Of a stretch of DNA of 64,000 bases, positions 1-8,268 are shown one piece after another. The stretch is taken from contig CBDFMS010000025.1 of the NCBI GenBank assembly GCA_965249735.1, forward strand, positions 1 to 64,000, read 5' to 3'. The first letter of the stretch is position 1. Each line of letters opens with the position of its first letter. The position numbers and the translations under genes were made by a program. The stretch comes from JANQSS01 sp965249735 (lineage in GTDB: Bacteria > Bacteroidota > Bacteroidia > Chitinophagales > Saprospiraceae). The notes under the pieces were generated by a model. It saw only the letters and a list, made by a program, of their open reading frames with translations. It had not been told where the DNA came from and ran no database searches.

Positions 1-957
1 ATTTTCCCAGTTTCTTTCCCAGCTTTGAACGCACAGGCTATATTGTTTTTCCCAGGTTTGTTTAAATTCATTAAAGCCTTGAAGTGCCATTTTTTCATTG
101 TCGGCCTTATAAATTTTCTTAATGTCTTTTATAACTTTTTTACGGTCTTTGAACGAGACATATTTGAGTGAATTTCTGATCTGATGCACAACACAGACTT
201 GATTTATACTCGTTGGAAAAACAGCTTGTATGGCTTCAACGAGCCCTTTGAGATTGTCTGAGCACACAAAGAAAACGTCTTGAACACCCCGCATTTTAAG
301 GTCATTGAGCATTTCCATCCAGACACTTGCCGATTCATTTTCATAAATATGCAGACCCAAAATGTCTTGCTGTCCATCTGTATTGACGCCCAATACAACT
401 AAACAAGCTTTGCTTTTTACTTGCCCATCTTGACGAATTTTATAATGTATTGCATCAATCCAGAGTATCGCATATTGATCATCTAATGGTCTTGATTGCC
501 AATCAGCTATATCTTCCAGCAAGCAATTCGTAATTACGGAAACCTGTGATCGAGAATACTTTACACCATAAGTATGTTCAATAAAATCAACGATATCACT
601 GGTGCTCATTCCTTTAGCATATAATGACATCATGACGCCCTCTATCTCTTCACTCATTGTCTTATGCTTCTTCACCGTCACGGGGTCAAAACTCGCATTT
701 CGGTCTCGAGGAACATCGATCTTCACCTTCCCATCTTCTGTTTTGAGTGTCTTTTTCGAAAAACCATTGCGTCGATTCTGCTTCGTCTGAGCTGTCTTTT
801 CATACGGCTCATGACCCAAATGAGCAGTCATTTCAGCCTTGAGCAATGATTCAACTCCACGCTTAAATATCATATCACGAAGTTTGTCAAGTTCCTTCTT
901 GTCCTTGACTTGAGAAAGTAATGCGTCTAAATGCTTTTCTGTTTCTTCTTTCATCAT
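1..957 (-). CDS. IS256-family transposase (C-terminus cut by window edge)
   Basis: This is a mutator-type DDE transposase that would move the surrounding element. About 319 residues are visible, starting from the tandem ATG codons at 957/954. The central part has the first catalytic aspartate in the context LWIDAIHYK, followed by a VVLGVNTDGQQDILGL-like strand. The second aspartate is in VCSDNLKGLVEA, and the typical CVVHQIRNSLKYVS stretch follows. The final catalytic glutamate of the family lies downstream and is cut off here. The N-terminal third (EMTAHLGHEPYEK, then RRNGFSKKTLKTEDG) matches the usual layout of this family. No stop or frameshift interrupts the visible part, so the copy may be intact. 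Confidence 0.88.
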   Translation of the reverse strand, partial: MMKEETEKHLDALLSQVKDKKELDKLRDMIFKRGVESLLKAEMTAHLGHEPYEKTAQTKQNRRNGFSKKTLKTEDGKVKIDVPRDRNASFDPVTVKKHKTMSEEIEGVMMSLYAKGMSTSDIVDFIEHTYGVKYSRSQVSVITNCLLEDIADWQSRPLDDQYAILWIDAIHYKIRQDGQVKSKACLVVLGVNTDGQQDILGLHIYENESASVWMEMLNDLKMRGVQDVFFVCSDNLKGLVEAIQAVFPTSINQVCVVHQIRNSLKYVSFKDRKKVIKDIKKIYKADNEKMALQGFNEFKQTWEKQYSLCVQSWERNWEN

Positions 958-1060
958 TGTAATGTTTTGCCCTTACAATGATATCAACTTCGTTGCAACT
1001 CAAAATTATCAGCCGTCATCCTGCCTAAATTATCAAGTTGACACAAAATTCTTCACAGTC
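1..1060 (-). mobile_element. IS256-family insertion sequence, left part outside window
   Basis: The element is read on the minus strand and runs off the left edge. Its visible end lies near 1060, where the minus strand begins GACTGTGAAGAATTTTGTGT, a pattern typical of IS256-family terminal repeats. The transposase start is about 100 bases inside that end. The other terminal repeat and any target duplication are outside the window, so the exact boundary is inferred from the end motif only. Confidence 0.7.
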
Positions 1061-1180
1061 CCGACCGGCGGAATTATTCAGTATCCTTATCAAATTAATA
1101 ACTTATGTCCTTTCAAGATTGAAATCCATATATCACACAGAAGGAGAGCCTACAGTTTGTGTATTTGATATTTGTTCAGG

Positions 1181-1999
1181 TCATTGATATTCATTTTCCG
1201 TAATTGAGAGCATTAGAATATCAATGCGATTAGCCACAACAACATGGTACTTGTCTTTCTCATATCTAAATATTATTCCAGCAAGATGATAATCAATTCG
1301 CTCTCTACTCAAAAATTTATTTGCTGAAATCTTCCAAACTCCACCACCACTCATACCTTCAAGATCTAATTTCTTTGTCTTTTCTCCTGTAAGTATGTCG
1401 GTAGCCCTGCCATGAATATTAGTAACAACATGGATATTCTCCTTATAGCCGTAATGATTGTAGATTTTCTTTTGGGCATGAGTAGCCAGTTGAAAAGACC
1501 CTTTCGGTATGATAGGATTATTAGCTTTTACTACTGACGTTGCCCCAAGAAATCCACATAATAATAAGGGCTCATCTTTCCTGATTTCAAGACCAGGTAG
1601 AATGTGTTGCCTCTCAATCAAGAAATGCTTGTCACCTATTTCATTAATAGAATTTACGGTGTGTTTATCCAATTTGATGTAAGCAATATCAATTGACTCA
1701 TCGTTTGGTGAACCAATCAATCTTCCATATCCCTTGACAGTTAGAAATTGACCTGCACTTGATCTAAAAAATAATTGTAAACCATCATTAATTCGCTCCG
1801 CTACGTGTTTCGCAGTGAAAAGAAAATGCTCATCACTGATCTTCACAATAACACCGGTTCCATAAGGTTTAAGTAATGTGACATTCCTCTTACTCTGCCA
1901 ATCGTACTTAGTATCATGTATCCATAGGAGAATGGTATGCTTTGTAATGTGATTTCTTGCAATTGCATTAACACTTTCCTTGAATTCCTTTTCAGTCAC
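1181..1999 (-). CDS. trypsin-like serine protease domain protein
   Basis: The 272-residue protein has no signal peptide or membrane segment and is probably cytoplasmic. A chymotrypsin-fold catalytic triad can be read. His65 lies in LFTAKHVAE after the GTGVIVK strand, Asp104 in SIDIAYIKL, and Ser217 in the GMSGGGV nucleophile elbow. Spacing and order (His, Asp, Ser) match trypsin-like peptidases. No PDZ or sensor domain is fused to it, so the partner that triggers it is not visible. It sits next to an IS256 end on one side and a DUF2335-like membrane protein on the other, inside the presumed integrative element. Trypsin-like proteases occur as effectors in several bacterial immunity modules, but that role is inference here. 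Confidence 0.7.
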   Translation of the reverse strand: MTEKEFKESVNAIARNHITKHTILLWIHDTKYDWQSKRNVTLLKPYGTGVIVKISDEHFLFTAKHVAERINDGLQLFFRSSAGQFLTVKGYGRLIGSPNDESIDIAYIKLDKHTVNSINEIGDKHFLIERQHILPGLEIRKDEPLLLCGFLGATSVVKANNPIIPKGSFQLATHAQKKIYNHYGYKENIHVVTNIHGRATDILTGEKTKKLDLEGMSGGGVWKISANKFLSRERIDYHLAGIIFRYEKDKYHVVVANRIDILMLSITENEYQ

Positions 2000-2246
2000 A
2001 ATAAAAACAATTAACAGATTTCTTCAAATATTCAACATACTATAATTATCACTTGTATTTAGTTTGTAATCTATATTTTATCTTATGGTCCACATAATCA
2101 TATTTACTAACTATGAGATACAATGTATAAAATTATAGTTTCATGTGGAAGACCTTAAATCCATGTCTTTATCAGAAACGAGAAGGATGGCATACATTTA
2201 TGGAATGAATAAAAGTTTGTATGTACGCGAAATAATAATTGTGTTA

Positions 2247-2669
2247 TTAAGACCTGGCTGACTTATAGCCATATCCAGCGCCAAAACCCCCAATTAACCC
2301 AACCGCTACTTTTATAATGTCCTCCAGCAGGTCAGGATTGTCTTTTGAAAGATAAACGACCAGAAAAATAAATAGACCGGCTACAACAAGGATTACTATG
2401 AAATTCATTAAACGCCCTGACTTGGCGTATTGAAATTGATGTTCGTCTTCAGACTTACTCAGTTCGAGGATTTGATTGATGTGTTCAGCTGTGATCTTTT
2501 CATGGATGGGATTTGGTAGTTGACCACTAAAGCGCTGCATTTGCATTCCAAATTGAACGACTTTTTTAGCTTCTTCAGGAAGATCAAGATCTTCCAAAAG
2601 TTCAGCAGACTCTATTTCCTCTTCTTTAGAGGTTTCTTCGTTGAAATTCTCAATTTCTTTGCTTGACAT
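2247..2669 (-). CDS. DUF2335-like membrane protein
   Basis: The protein has 140 residues. An acidic, Glu-rich N-terminus (about 1-35) is followed by the segment RFSGQLPNPIHEKITAEHI at about 46-65, which resembles the SGPLPPPE motif of the DUF2335 family. Two hydrophobic segments follow, at about 88-110 (MNFIVILVVAGLFIFLVVYL) and 116-135 (a glycine-rich IIKVAVGLIGGFGAGYGYK). The protein is therefore expected in the inner membrane with both termini on the same side. The function of the family is unknown. It lies 13 bases downstream of the next small gene and is probably co-transcribed with it. Confidence 0.6.
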   Translation of the reverse strand: MSSKEIENFNEETSKEEEIESAELLEDLDLPEEAKKVVQFGMQMQRFSGQLPNPIHEKITAEHINQILELSKSEDEHQFQYAKSGRLMNFIVILVVAGLFIFLVVYLSKDNPDLLEDIIKVAVGLIGGFGAGYGYKSARS

Positions 2670-2682
2670 CTAAAATTGATAC

Positions 2683-2973
2683 TTAGTCCTTAAATACACT
2701 TTCTATGAGCTTCCTTTCTAGCTTTGATTCAACCAATTTTTCAACCTGACCCGATATGTAGTTCGAAGTAACTTCAACAATAATGGCTTTAAATTGATCA
2801 TCATCAATCATTCCTTGATTTCTGAGAGCTATCAAGTAATCAATCATCAGATCGAAGACATGCTTCTGGTTATTCTTGGTATACGTGCTCTTCAAAGCTG
2901 ACAGGCCTGAATCATTTTTTAGAGAGTACGTGACAGAAAATCTGCGCTGACGGTCTTTAGTAGTTGATGTCAT
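2683..2973 (-). CDS. hypothetical small protein upstream of the DUF2335-like gene
   Basis: The 96-residue protein is not recognised. It starts with a basic stretch (KDRQRRFSVTYSL) and continues as mostly helical sequence with alternating charge. No Cys/His clusters, membrane segments or clear HTH are seen. A ribbon-helix-helix-like N-terminus is possible but cannot be supported. The start at 2973 follows an AT-rich stretch without another in-frame start nearby. The 13-base gap to the following membrane-protein gene suggests a two-gene operon. Confidence 0.55.
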   Translation of the reverse strand: MTSTTKDRQRRFSVTYSLKNDSGLSALKSTYTKNNQKHVFDLMIDYLIALRNQGMIDDDQFKAIIVEVTSNYISGQVEKLVESKLERKLIESVFKD

Positions 2974-3070
2974 GATTCTTTCGTGTAAGGGTAGCTATCT
3001 AACGTAAATATAGAATTTTTTATTTGACGAGATAGTTGGAATACAGATCAAGTGTCTTAAGGTTTTTGTC

Positions 3071-3280
3071 GTGGCTTTCTACATTTATCACCTAAAAAAC
3101 TCCATTTATATCGTAAGACCAGAAGAAATACCTCCAATCCCTATTATGAAAGATAACATCATCTATACAGGTATTGTTGAGTCAAACAAACGAGAACAGG
3201 CCTCTTTGGAGGCTATTAAACATGAGATTGTTCTTCAACTGGTTACGTCCTTCGACCGTCCAGGTTCATCTCAGAAGTAA
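3071..3280 (+). CDS. uncertain small ORF upstream of the hsdR remnant
   Basis: This 69-codon ORF starts with an aromatic segment (MAFYIYHLKNSIYIV) and ends by running out of frame into the sequence that encodes the HsdR C-terminal remnant. It could be a small gene of its own, or the left side of the rearrangement that removed most of hsdR. No family is recognised and coding status is doubtful. Confidence 0.3.
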   Translation: MAFYIYHLKNSIYIVRPEEIPPIPIMKDNIIYTGIVESNKREQASLEAIKHEIVLQLVTSFDRPGSSQK

Positions 3281-3590
3281 AAAAGAATCCATAGAAAAAT
3301 TCATTCTCGACAATCTTCCGAAGAATGATGATAGCGGATCCATTCCAGATCATTTTGACAGCTATTGGGGCACTGAAAAACAAAATGCATTTGCAACACA
3401 ATGTAAGGAAGAGGGATTGGCCCCAACCAAGTTTGATGTTGTTATTAAAAACTATCTATTTTCCGGTAAGCGACCACTTAGGGATAATATCATTGGCAGT
3501 TTAGAATCTGAGCTGCATATTCCGGAGTTACTGACCCCCTGAATCCGGGATATTGACCCCTTATGTTGAAAACGTGTTAAAAATCATTTG

Positions 3591-4325
3591 TTAAGATACA
3601 TGTTTTGATTGTTTACGTAAACTTTTTCCTTTTAGATCTATGCGGTGAGCCTTTGGAATAATTCTATCGAGGATAGCGTCTGCGATAGTGGGTTCATCAA
3701 AATATTCATGCCATTTTCCGACCGGAAGTTGAGAACATATAATGGTGGCGTTTCTTTCATATCGATCTTCAAGGATTTGTAGCAGGATGAGCTTAACTTG
3801 ATGAGTGATAGGTTGGAGACCAAAATCATCAAGAATAATGAGTTTTGCTTTTTTGATTCTGTCCATCCATTTGATCAGTGTACCATCGGTTTTAGCGAGT
3901 GCAATTTGTTCAGTAAATCGGTTCATGTTGAAGTACAATGTTCGATAGCCTTTGACACAGGCGGTGTGACCAAATGCACAGGCGAGATAAGATTTTCCGC
4001 AACCTGTTGCCCCTGTGATGAGAACATTTTCTCCACGATCGACATAAGCACAATCTGCGAGTGTTACAATTTTTTCTTTAGATAAATTACGTTTAGTAGA
4101 ACAGTCGATATCTTGGATAACGGCTGAATATCGCAGTTTACTAAGTCGTAAAAACATCTGCATACGTTTGTGCGAGCGATATTGTTTTTCAGCGTCAATT
4201 AATCGGGCCAGCATTTCGTGTGACTCGGGTTGTTGATTGACCGGAAGGCTTAACAGGCTTTCATAAGCGTCTGCCATGCCGGTTAATTTAATTTGCCTCA
4301 TGGTTTCTAATGATGCATTTTTCAT
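3591..4325 (-). CDS. istB: IS21-family helper ATPase IstB
   Basis: IstB is an AAA+ ATPase related to DnaC that forms rings on target DNA and delivers it to the IstA transposase. The 244-residue length is normal for the family. Walker A is GATGCGKS at 105-112 and Walker B is LIILDDF at 162-168, with a Sensor-I-like stretch (NATIICSQLPVGKWH) after it. The N-terminal 80 residues (MRQIKLTGMADAYESLL) are the usual IstA-interacting helical region. It lies 43 bases downstream of istA in the same transcript. No disruption is seen. Confidence 0.93.
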   Translation of the reverse strand: MKNASLETMRQIKLTGMADAYESLLSLPVNQQPESHEMLARLIDAEKQYRSHKRMQMFLRLSKLRYSAVIQDIDCSTKRNLSKEKIVTLADCAYVDRGENVLITGATGCGKSYLACAFGHTACVKGYRTLYFNMNRFTEQIALAKTDGTLIKWMDRIKKAKLIILDDFGLQPITHQVKLILLQILEDRYERNATIICSQLPVGKWHEYFDEPTIADAILDRIIPKAHRIDLKGKSLRKQSKHVS

Positions 4326-4368
4326 AAGAATAAATTTGTGTCATAAATATGACGGGTTAAAAAAATGA

Positions 4369-5925
4369 TTATTGATAAGCTTCGGGGCCTCGAATATTTT
4401 CATGGACTGGTGTGTTAAATAGGTCAACGGATTCGATTTCGAGATCCAGGTTTTTTACAAGAATCCTTTTAATCATTTTATAAGATACTTTGTCTACCTT
4501 TTGACAACGCACACAAGCGTTTTCCAATCGCTCAGCAGAATATTTATCACTTAACCGCAATACGCCTTGACAAGAGTTGAAGCTTTGTGGTGGATGGATA
4601 GCCGAGCGTATAATGAATTGAATCGCCCAGTTGGTAGCTGGACCTATTTTATCGGCTTGCCGGATAAAATGTGCTGCATTAAAGCCACGTGCTTTTTTCC
4701 ATTCAAGATGACTTTTCGGCATGTGGTCCGGATTGGTTTGATGGCGATATGTGTTACGATGAAGCAATCTTGTGTGTGTGGCCACGCGCTGATTATCGAT
4801 AAATACTTCAACTGTACTCGACGTATACACGATAGTGGCTTGGCGTGCTACATATTGAAAGGGAACCGAATAATAGTTTTTTTCTTCTCCGATATAGACG
4901 TGATAATCTCGGCGTACCTTAGACTGCGTTGATTTTTTAATCTCAAATAAATCTGCTGGCAGCTCCTTCATTATAGGATATTCAAACTTTTGGAATTCAC
5001 TTAATCGACAACCTGGCTTTTGCTGATAGGGCCTATGATTATGATCTTTGAGTTGTTTTTTTATTCCCTCATTTAATTCGGCTAAACTGTGGAATACTTC
5101 ATTGCGAAGTGGGGCATAAATACGTGTATAAATTGTTGAGACTAAATTTTCTACACTGGCCTTGTCTTTTGGTTTTCTTACCCGGGTAGCTTCAATGTCA
5201 ATTTGATAATAGGCCGCTAATTGAACACATAATTCATTAAAATCAGGCTCATATTTATCGGCACGAATAACAAACGATTTTAAATTGTCGCTTAAAATCA
5301 CCTTGGGTAAGCAACCAAAAAATAGTAACGCCTGATTTAGTCCGTGTATAAAATCCGTCACTTTTTGACTCGGTAAGGCAATGACAAAACTATGTTGGGT
5401 ATGGGGCATCGTCGCAATTAATATTTGACATTTATGCACTTCGCCGCTGGACGCATCAATCCAATTCATCGTCTTGCCTGCAAAGTCCACCTGCATCTTT
5501 TCGCCTGGCGTGTGATTCATTTTGATCGTAAGGTCGCGACGCCCTATCTCGCGATTTATGCGCTCACAAAAATGGCTGTAGCCAAAGCCATGTTCAAATT
5601 CTGATCGATACTCTTCCCACAGTAATTTCTTGGTCACACCCACACGACGAAGCTCTGTGATCCAATAATCGACTCGCTTATTGTATTCCAATTCTCGCTC
5701 GTTCGACCCACCTGTTTGGGACTTATAGGCCAACTTGAAGAGTTCCTCTTCGGACAACTCCAAGGCCTCTGTGAGATCTTTAAAATGAGTCCTTACACGA
5801 CGAACATAATCACGTACCGTGTTCTTAGATATTTGTAATCTTCTTGCCGTACCCTTTATAGACTTGGTGTCCAGATAGGTCACTAAAATATACTTCACTT
5901 GATCCATGCGCTTTAATTTTCCCAT
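4369..5925 (-). CDS. istA: IS21-family transposase IstA
   Basis: This 518-residue DDE transposase has an N-terminal helix-turn-helix (about 15-45, GTARRLQISKNTVRDYVRRV). An rve-type catalytic core follows, with Asp147 in MQVDFAGK, Asp213 in ILSDNLKS and Glu259 in KASVENLV. The C-terminal half contains the usual YYSVPFQYV beta-barrel-like segment. The length is normal for the family. It is transcribed before istB. The transposase is expected to bind the repeated GGGGTCAAACCTCCGGA sites just upstream of its start. Confidence 0.93.
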   Translation of the reverse strand: MGKLKRMDQVKYILVTYLDTKSIKGTARRLQISKNTVRDYVRRVRTHFKDLTEALELSEEELFKLAYKSQTGGSNERELEYNKRVDYWITELRRVGVTKKLLWEEYRSEFEHGFGYSHFCERINREIGRRDLTIKMNHTPGEKMQVDFAGKTMNWIDASSGEVHKCQILIATMPHTQHSFVIALPSQKVTDFIHGLNQALLFFGCLPKVILSDNLKSFVIRADKYEPDFNELCVQLAAYYQIDIEATRVRKPKDKASVENLVSTIYTRIYAPLRNEVFHSLAELNEGIKKQLKDHNHRPYQQKPGCRLSEFQKFEYPIMKELPADLFEIKKSTQSKVRRDYHVYIGEEKNYYSVPFQYVARQATIVYTSSTVEVFIDNQRVATHTRLLHRNTYRHQTNPDHMPKSHLEWKKARGFNAAHFIRQADKIGPATNWAIQFIIRSAIHPPQSFNSCQGVLRLSDKYSAERLENACVRCQKVDKVSYKMIKRILVKNLDLEIESVDLFNTPVHENIRGPEAYQ

Positions 5926-5990
5926 GCCTTGAAGCTCATTTATTGAGCCAACAACATGATCATTAATCGCACGTCTTCCAAAATCAATCC

Positions 5991-6101
5991 AGGGGGGTCA
6001 AACCTCCGGATTCTCTGTAAATCCTCCCAAAATCCAGGGGGTCAAACCTCCGGAATGTTATTAACATTTTGCCTCAAAACAGGGGGTCAAACCTCCGGAT
6101 T
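5991..6101. repeat. subterminal repeats of the IS21 element
   Basis: Three copies of the 19-20 base unit AGGGGGTCAAACCTCCGGA start at 5991, 6036 and 6081, about 45 bases apart. A shorter GGGTCA copy at about 6105 and the terminal GGGGGGGTCA at 6126-6135 continue the series. The other end (3532-3560) carries two related TGACCCC copies. Multiple terminal repeats are typical transposase binding sites of IS21 elements. They lie between the istA start and the end, so they probably overlap its promoter. Confidence 0.75.
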
Positions 6102-6370
6102 GGTAGGGTCAGTACAAATCGGAATGGGGGGGTCAGTTGGACCGGATTATACATCTGAGCCAAGTGTTTTACAGCGAAAATCGATTGGAGAACGTGTGTT
6201 AACGAAATTGCTGGACTTTGTAGATACCTTCATCAATGAGGTTCCAACCAGTCCGGAGGTGTATCCATTGTCGTCTGAATCTTTGGGTATTGCAGCGGAG
6301 GAAGACTCAAAATACGGGTCATAACTGTAGAATATTATCTTATCGTTTCCGATCTAAGATATGCTCTGGT

Positions 6371-7693
6371 TTATTTAGCGACAGTTAATTTTTTAGCAAA
6401 ATGACTATGTTCAGCTAAACGCCGGGCCGTTTCATCTTTGGTCACGCAGATGTATTTCAAGAAGGATTCTTGAGTACGATGTCCTGTGATTTTCATGATG
6501 TCGATAACCGGAATCTTTTCTAAGTACAAAAGAGTTGCCCCGGTTCTTCGAGCACTGTGTGTTGTTATCAGTTCCCATTTAGGTCGTGATGTTATTATTG
6601 TCATTCCACCAACTATGCGTGAAATAGGAATCATTTCGTTTATACCAGCTTTCTTGCAAATTACTTTAATCGCATCATTCAATTTTTGTTGCTGGAGCGG
6701 TTTTCGATCAAAATAATTGGGTAGCGAGAGAATTTCATCTAATTGCGGGCTGATAGGAATGATCACCCTTTCACCTGTTTTCAAAGTTATTTTGTCAATA
6801 TATTTTTTGCTTCCTATCTTCTTTATATCATCACTCGAAATGGTTGAATAATCACTCCACCGCATAGCAGTATGACAACCAGCCAAAAATAAATCACGAT
6901 ACCGAGACAGTGTATTGTTCAATTCGATTTCAGCAATTTTTTTAAGTTCATCTTTAGTTAGATATACTTTTGGTGGATCTTCTTTGAAAACCTTCCAGTT
7001 TGTTTTGAATTCTTTATTGCTATGCAGCCCAGCCTGGTATGAGTGACTGAAAACGACCTTCATTTCTTTGATCTGTTTGCCAATATAATTGAGGGATCTT
7101 TTCTTTTTATTATTCCATTTTACGAAATCTTTGAATCCGTTCTTGTCAAATGAACTTAGACGTATCCGTGGGTTTGATTTTTCGTATTCTTGGAAGGCTC
7201 TGAGTATTGATTTCTTACTTTTTATAGTAGATGCCTTTACCACTTTCTCATAGTGGCCAGTTGAATAAGTTGTGTCACCCGATTCAAGTGACGGGAGATA
7301 CACGTTTTGGAAGTAATCTGTGAAAAATTCACCGTGTTCATTCAAGTCGATTTTGGCACGAATCATCAACTGCAAATACTTCTTTGCTCCGATTGCTGTT
7401 ACTAATTGTCTGTTGTCTCGACAATTTCTCATGAAATCATTTACAGTTGCCCGAATGGTGTCTAACTGGTTATTAAGATTAATAAGGGTACTCTTGATAT
7501 TCGGGTCATTCTTTTGATGCAATATCCTGAAGTGGCGCGTTGGCTTTGCACGCTGTCTTTCTTGAGACCACAAATCAGGATGAATTGATTCACCGGTGTA
7601 AAACCTGGTTCTCATTCCTTCGTGCCAAAGATCAAGGTAGATTGATGTTTTCTTTATAGCACGTGGTCTCTTTAATCTGAAGGTCGCGTCCAT
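6371..7693 (-). CDS. int: tyrosine recombinase / integrase of the left element
   Basis: This 440-residue site-specific recombinase has an N-terminal arm-binding-like domain (YLDLWHEGMRTRFYTGESI) and a SAM-like core-binding domain around 110-230. The C-terminal catalytic domain shows Arg in HTAMRWSDY, Lys in ITLKTGERV, His-x-x-Arg in HSARRTGATL, His in ITGHRTQE, and the nucleophile Tyr in SFLKYI. It is homologous along its whole length to the integrase at 46083, down to the shared ETARRLAEH tail. It reads away from the attachment-like tRNA fragment at 7876. A tandem repeat lies 37 bases upstream of its ATG. This layout equals that of the second element, so it probably drives integration of the DNA to its left. 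Confidence 0.9.
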   Translation of the reverse strand: MDATFRLKRPRAIKKTSIYLDLWHEGMRTRFYTGESIHPDLWSQERQRAKPTRHFRILHQKNDPNIKSTLINLNNQLDTIRATVNDFMRNCRDNRQLVTAIGAKKYLQLMIRAKIDLNEHGEFFTDYFQNVYLPSLESGDTTYSTGHYEKVVKASTIKSKKSILRAFQEYEKSNPRIRLSSFDKNGFKDFVKWNNKKKRSLNYIGKQIKEMKVVFSHSYQAGLHSNKEFKTNWKVFKEDPPKVYLTKDELKKIAEIELNNTLSRYRDLFLAGCHTAMRWSDYSTISSDDIKKIGSKKYIDKITLKTGERVIIPISPQLDEILSLPNYFDRKPLQQQKLNDAIKVICKKAGINEMIPISRIVGGMTIITSRPKWELITTHSARRTGATLLYLEKIPVIDIMKITGHRTQESFLKYICVTKDETARRLAEHSHFAKKLTVAK

Positions 7694-7730
7694 GTTGTAA
7701 TCGTTTCATCAAATATACGACTTTTCTCAC

Positions 7731-7752
7731 TGGGGTACGCTGTGGGGTACGC
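7731..7752. repeat. tandem 12-bp-period repeat upstream of integrase 1 (arm-type site candidate)
   Basis: TGGGGTACGC occurs twice, at 7731-7740 and 7743-7752, so the period is 12 bases. It lies between the integrase start (37 bases away) and the tRNA 3' fragment. The second integrase has a different tandem repeat at exactly the same distance. Such repeats are usual binding sites for the integrase N-terminal domain or for excisionase. Confidence 0.55.
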
Positions 7753-7875
7753 TATTTGTTTCGTTTGTACATATTTGCTTTCTAATTTTGAATACTCTGT
7801 AAATACCATGAATAGGCTTTTAGAGCGCATTTATAGAAAGTAAGAGCAATTTATGGAAAGATGATATTGCGGCGA

Positions 7876-7895
7876 TTCGAGTCCTTGAGGGACCA
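7876..7895 (+). other. displaced tRNA 3' end, attachment-site candidate of the left element
   Basis: The stretch TTCGAGTCCTTGAGGGACCA reads like a T-loop, the T-stem 3' strand, the acceptor 3' strand and a discriminator base. The sequence before it does not complete the T-stem, so the 5' part of the tRNA is absent. A strong terminator follows 17 bases later, as expected behind a tRNA gene. Together with the adjacent integrase this fits the distal attachment site of an element whose intact tRNA lies left of the window. The tRNA species cannot be named. Confidence 0.45.
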
Positions 7896-7911
7896 CAATA
7901 ATTTTCATGTT

Positions 7912-7945
7912 GGATTGATAACCATTGCGTTATCAATCCTTTTTT
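7912..7945 (+). terminator. rho-independent terminator behind the tRNA fragment
   Basis: A perfect 10-bp stem is formed by GGATTGATAA (7912-7921) and TTATCAATCC (7930-7939). It has an 8-base loop and a run of six T residues. It is oriented to stop plus-strand transcription, consistent with the orientation of the tRNA 3' fragment just upstream. Confidence 0.85.
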
Positions 7946-8268
7946 ATCCTTTGGGTACAGGAAAATTGATTTCCTTGTATATTTTATCGCCTTACTCCGG
8001 TTTTAATAGCGTGTGTGTGACGGGGACGCTGCGATGTTGAGGCTGGCATTTCCAATAATTTATACCTCGCATCCTGGCTTAAATTTCTTGGACTTAACAA
8101 GTATGTCCATGGCCAGTCTTTAAAAAGGTATTGTGTGGGTACCTATACTTTTTGTTTTAATTATTTATGTGTTTTAGATAAATTCAGAGTTCTAAGAGGT
8201 GCCAGTTGGAAGGCTATTGTAGTGCATTCTTTAGATATTGGGAATGATATACTGCTTTCATGTGATTT

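Larger units (their letters stand above)
3532..6135 (-). mobile_element. complete IS21-family insertion sequence
   Basis: The element is about 2604 bases long and carries istA and istB on the minus strand. Its ends are TGACCCCC at 3532 and GGGGGGTCA at 6135, the TG...CA ends expected of IS21. Subterminal GGGGTCA-type repeats lie at both ends. The host sequence on both sides is the hsdR remnant. A perfect target duplication is not evident: the flanks are ...GAGTTAC on the left and GTTGGAC on the right, sharing only GTT. Both genes are open, so the element may be active. Confidence 0.88.
3255..6324 (+). pseudogene. hsdR: C-terminal remnant of type I restriction subunit R, split by an IS21 element
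   Basis: Two pieces read in the same direction. The left piece (about 3255-3531) encodes LRSKKESIEKFIL, then HFDSYWGTEKQNAFATQC and YLFSGKRPLRDNII, a pattern typical of the C-terminal helical domain of HsdR. The right piece (6136-6324) continues with VLQRKSIGERVLTKLLDFVD, the usual ending of HsdR proteins, and reaches a stop at 6324. An IS21-family element occupies 3532-6135 between them. The motor and nuclease domains of HsdR, and hsdM and hsdS, are not in the window, so this is the scar of a lost restriction system. The pieces would join near ...IPEL/VGPDYT. Confidence 0.75.

Noticed and set aside
5991..6101. CRISPR-like array of 19-20 base repeats with about 25-base spacers
   Set aside because: Only three copies, located at the end of an IS21 element between istA and its terminus; they are transposase binding repeats and no cas gene is present.
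3528..6140. Perfect target duplication for the IS21 element
   Set aside because: Flanks share only GTT at the expected offset; a clear 4-8 base duplication could not be read.
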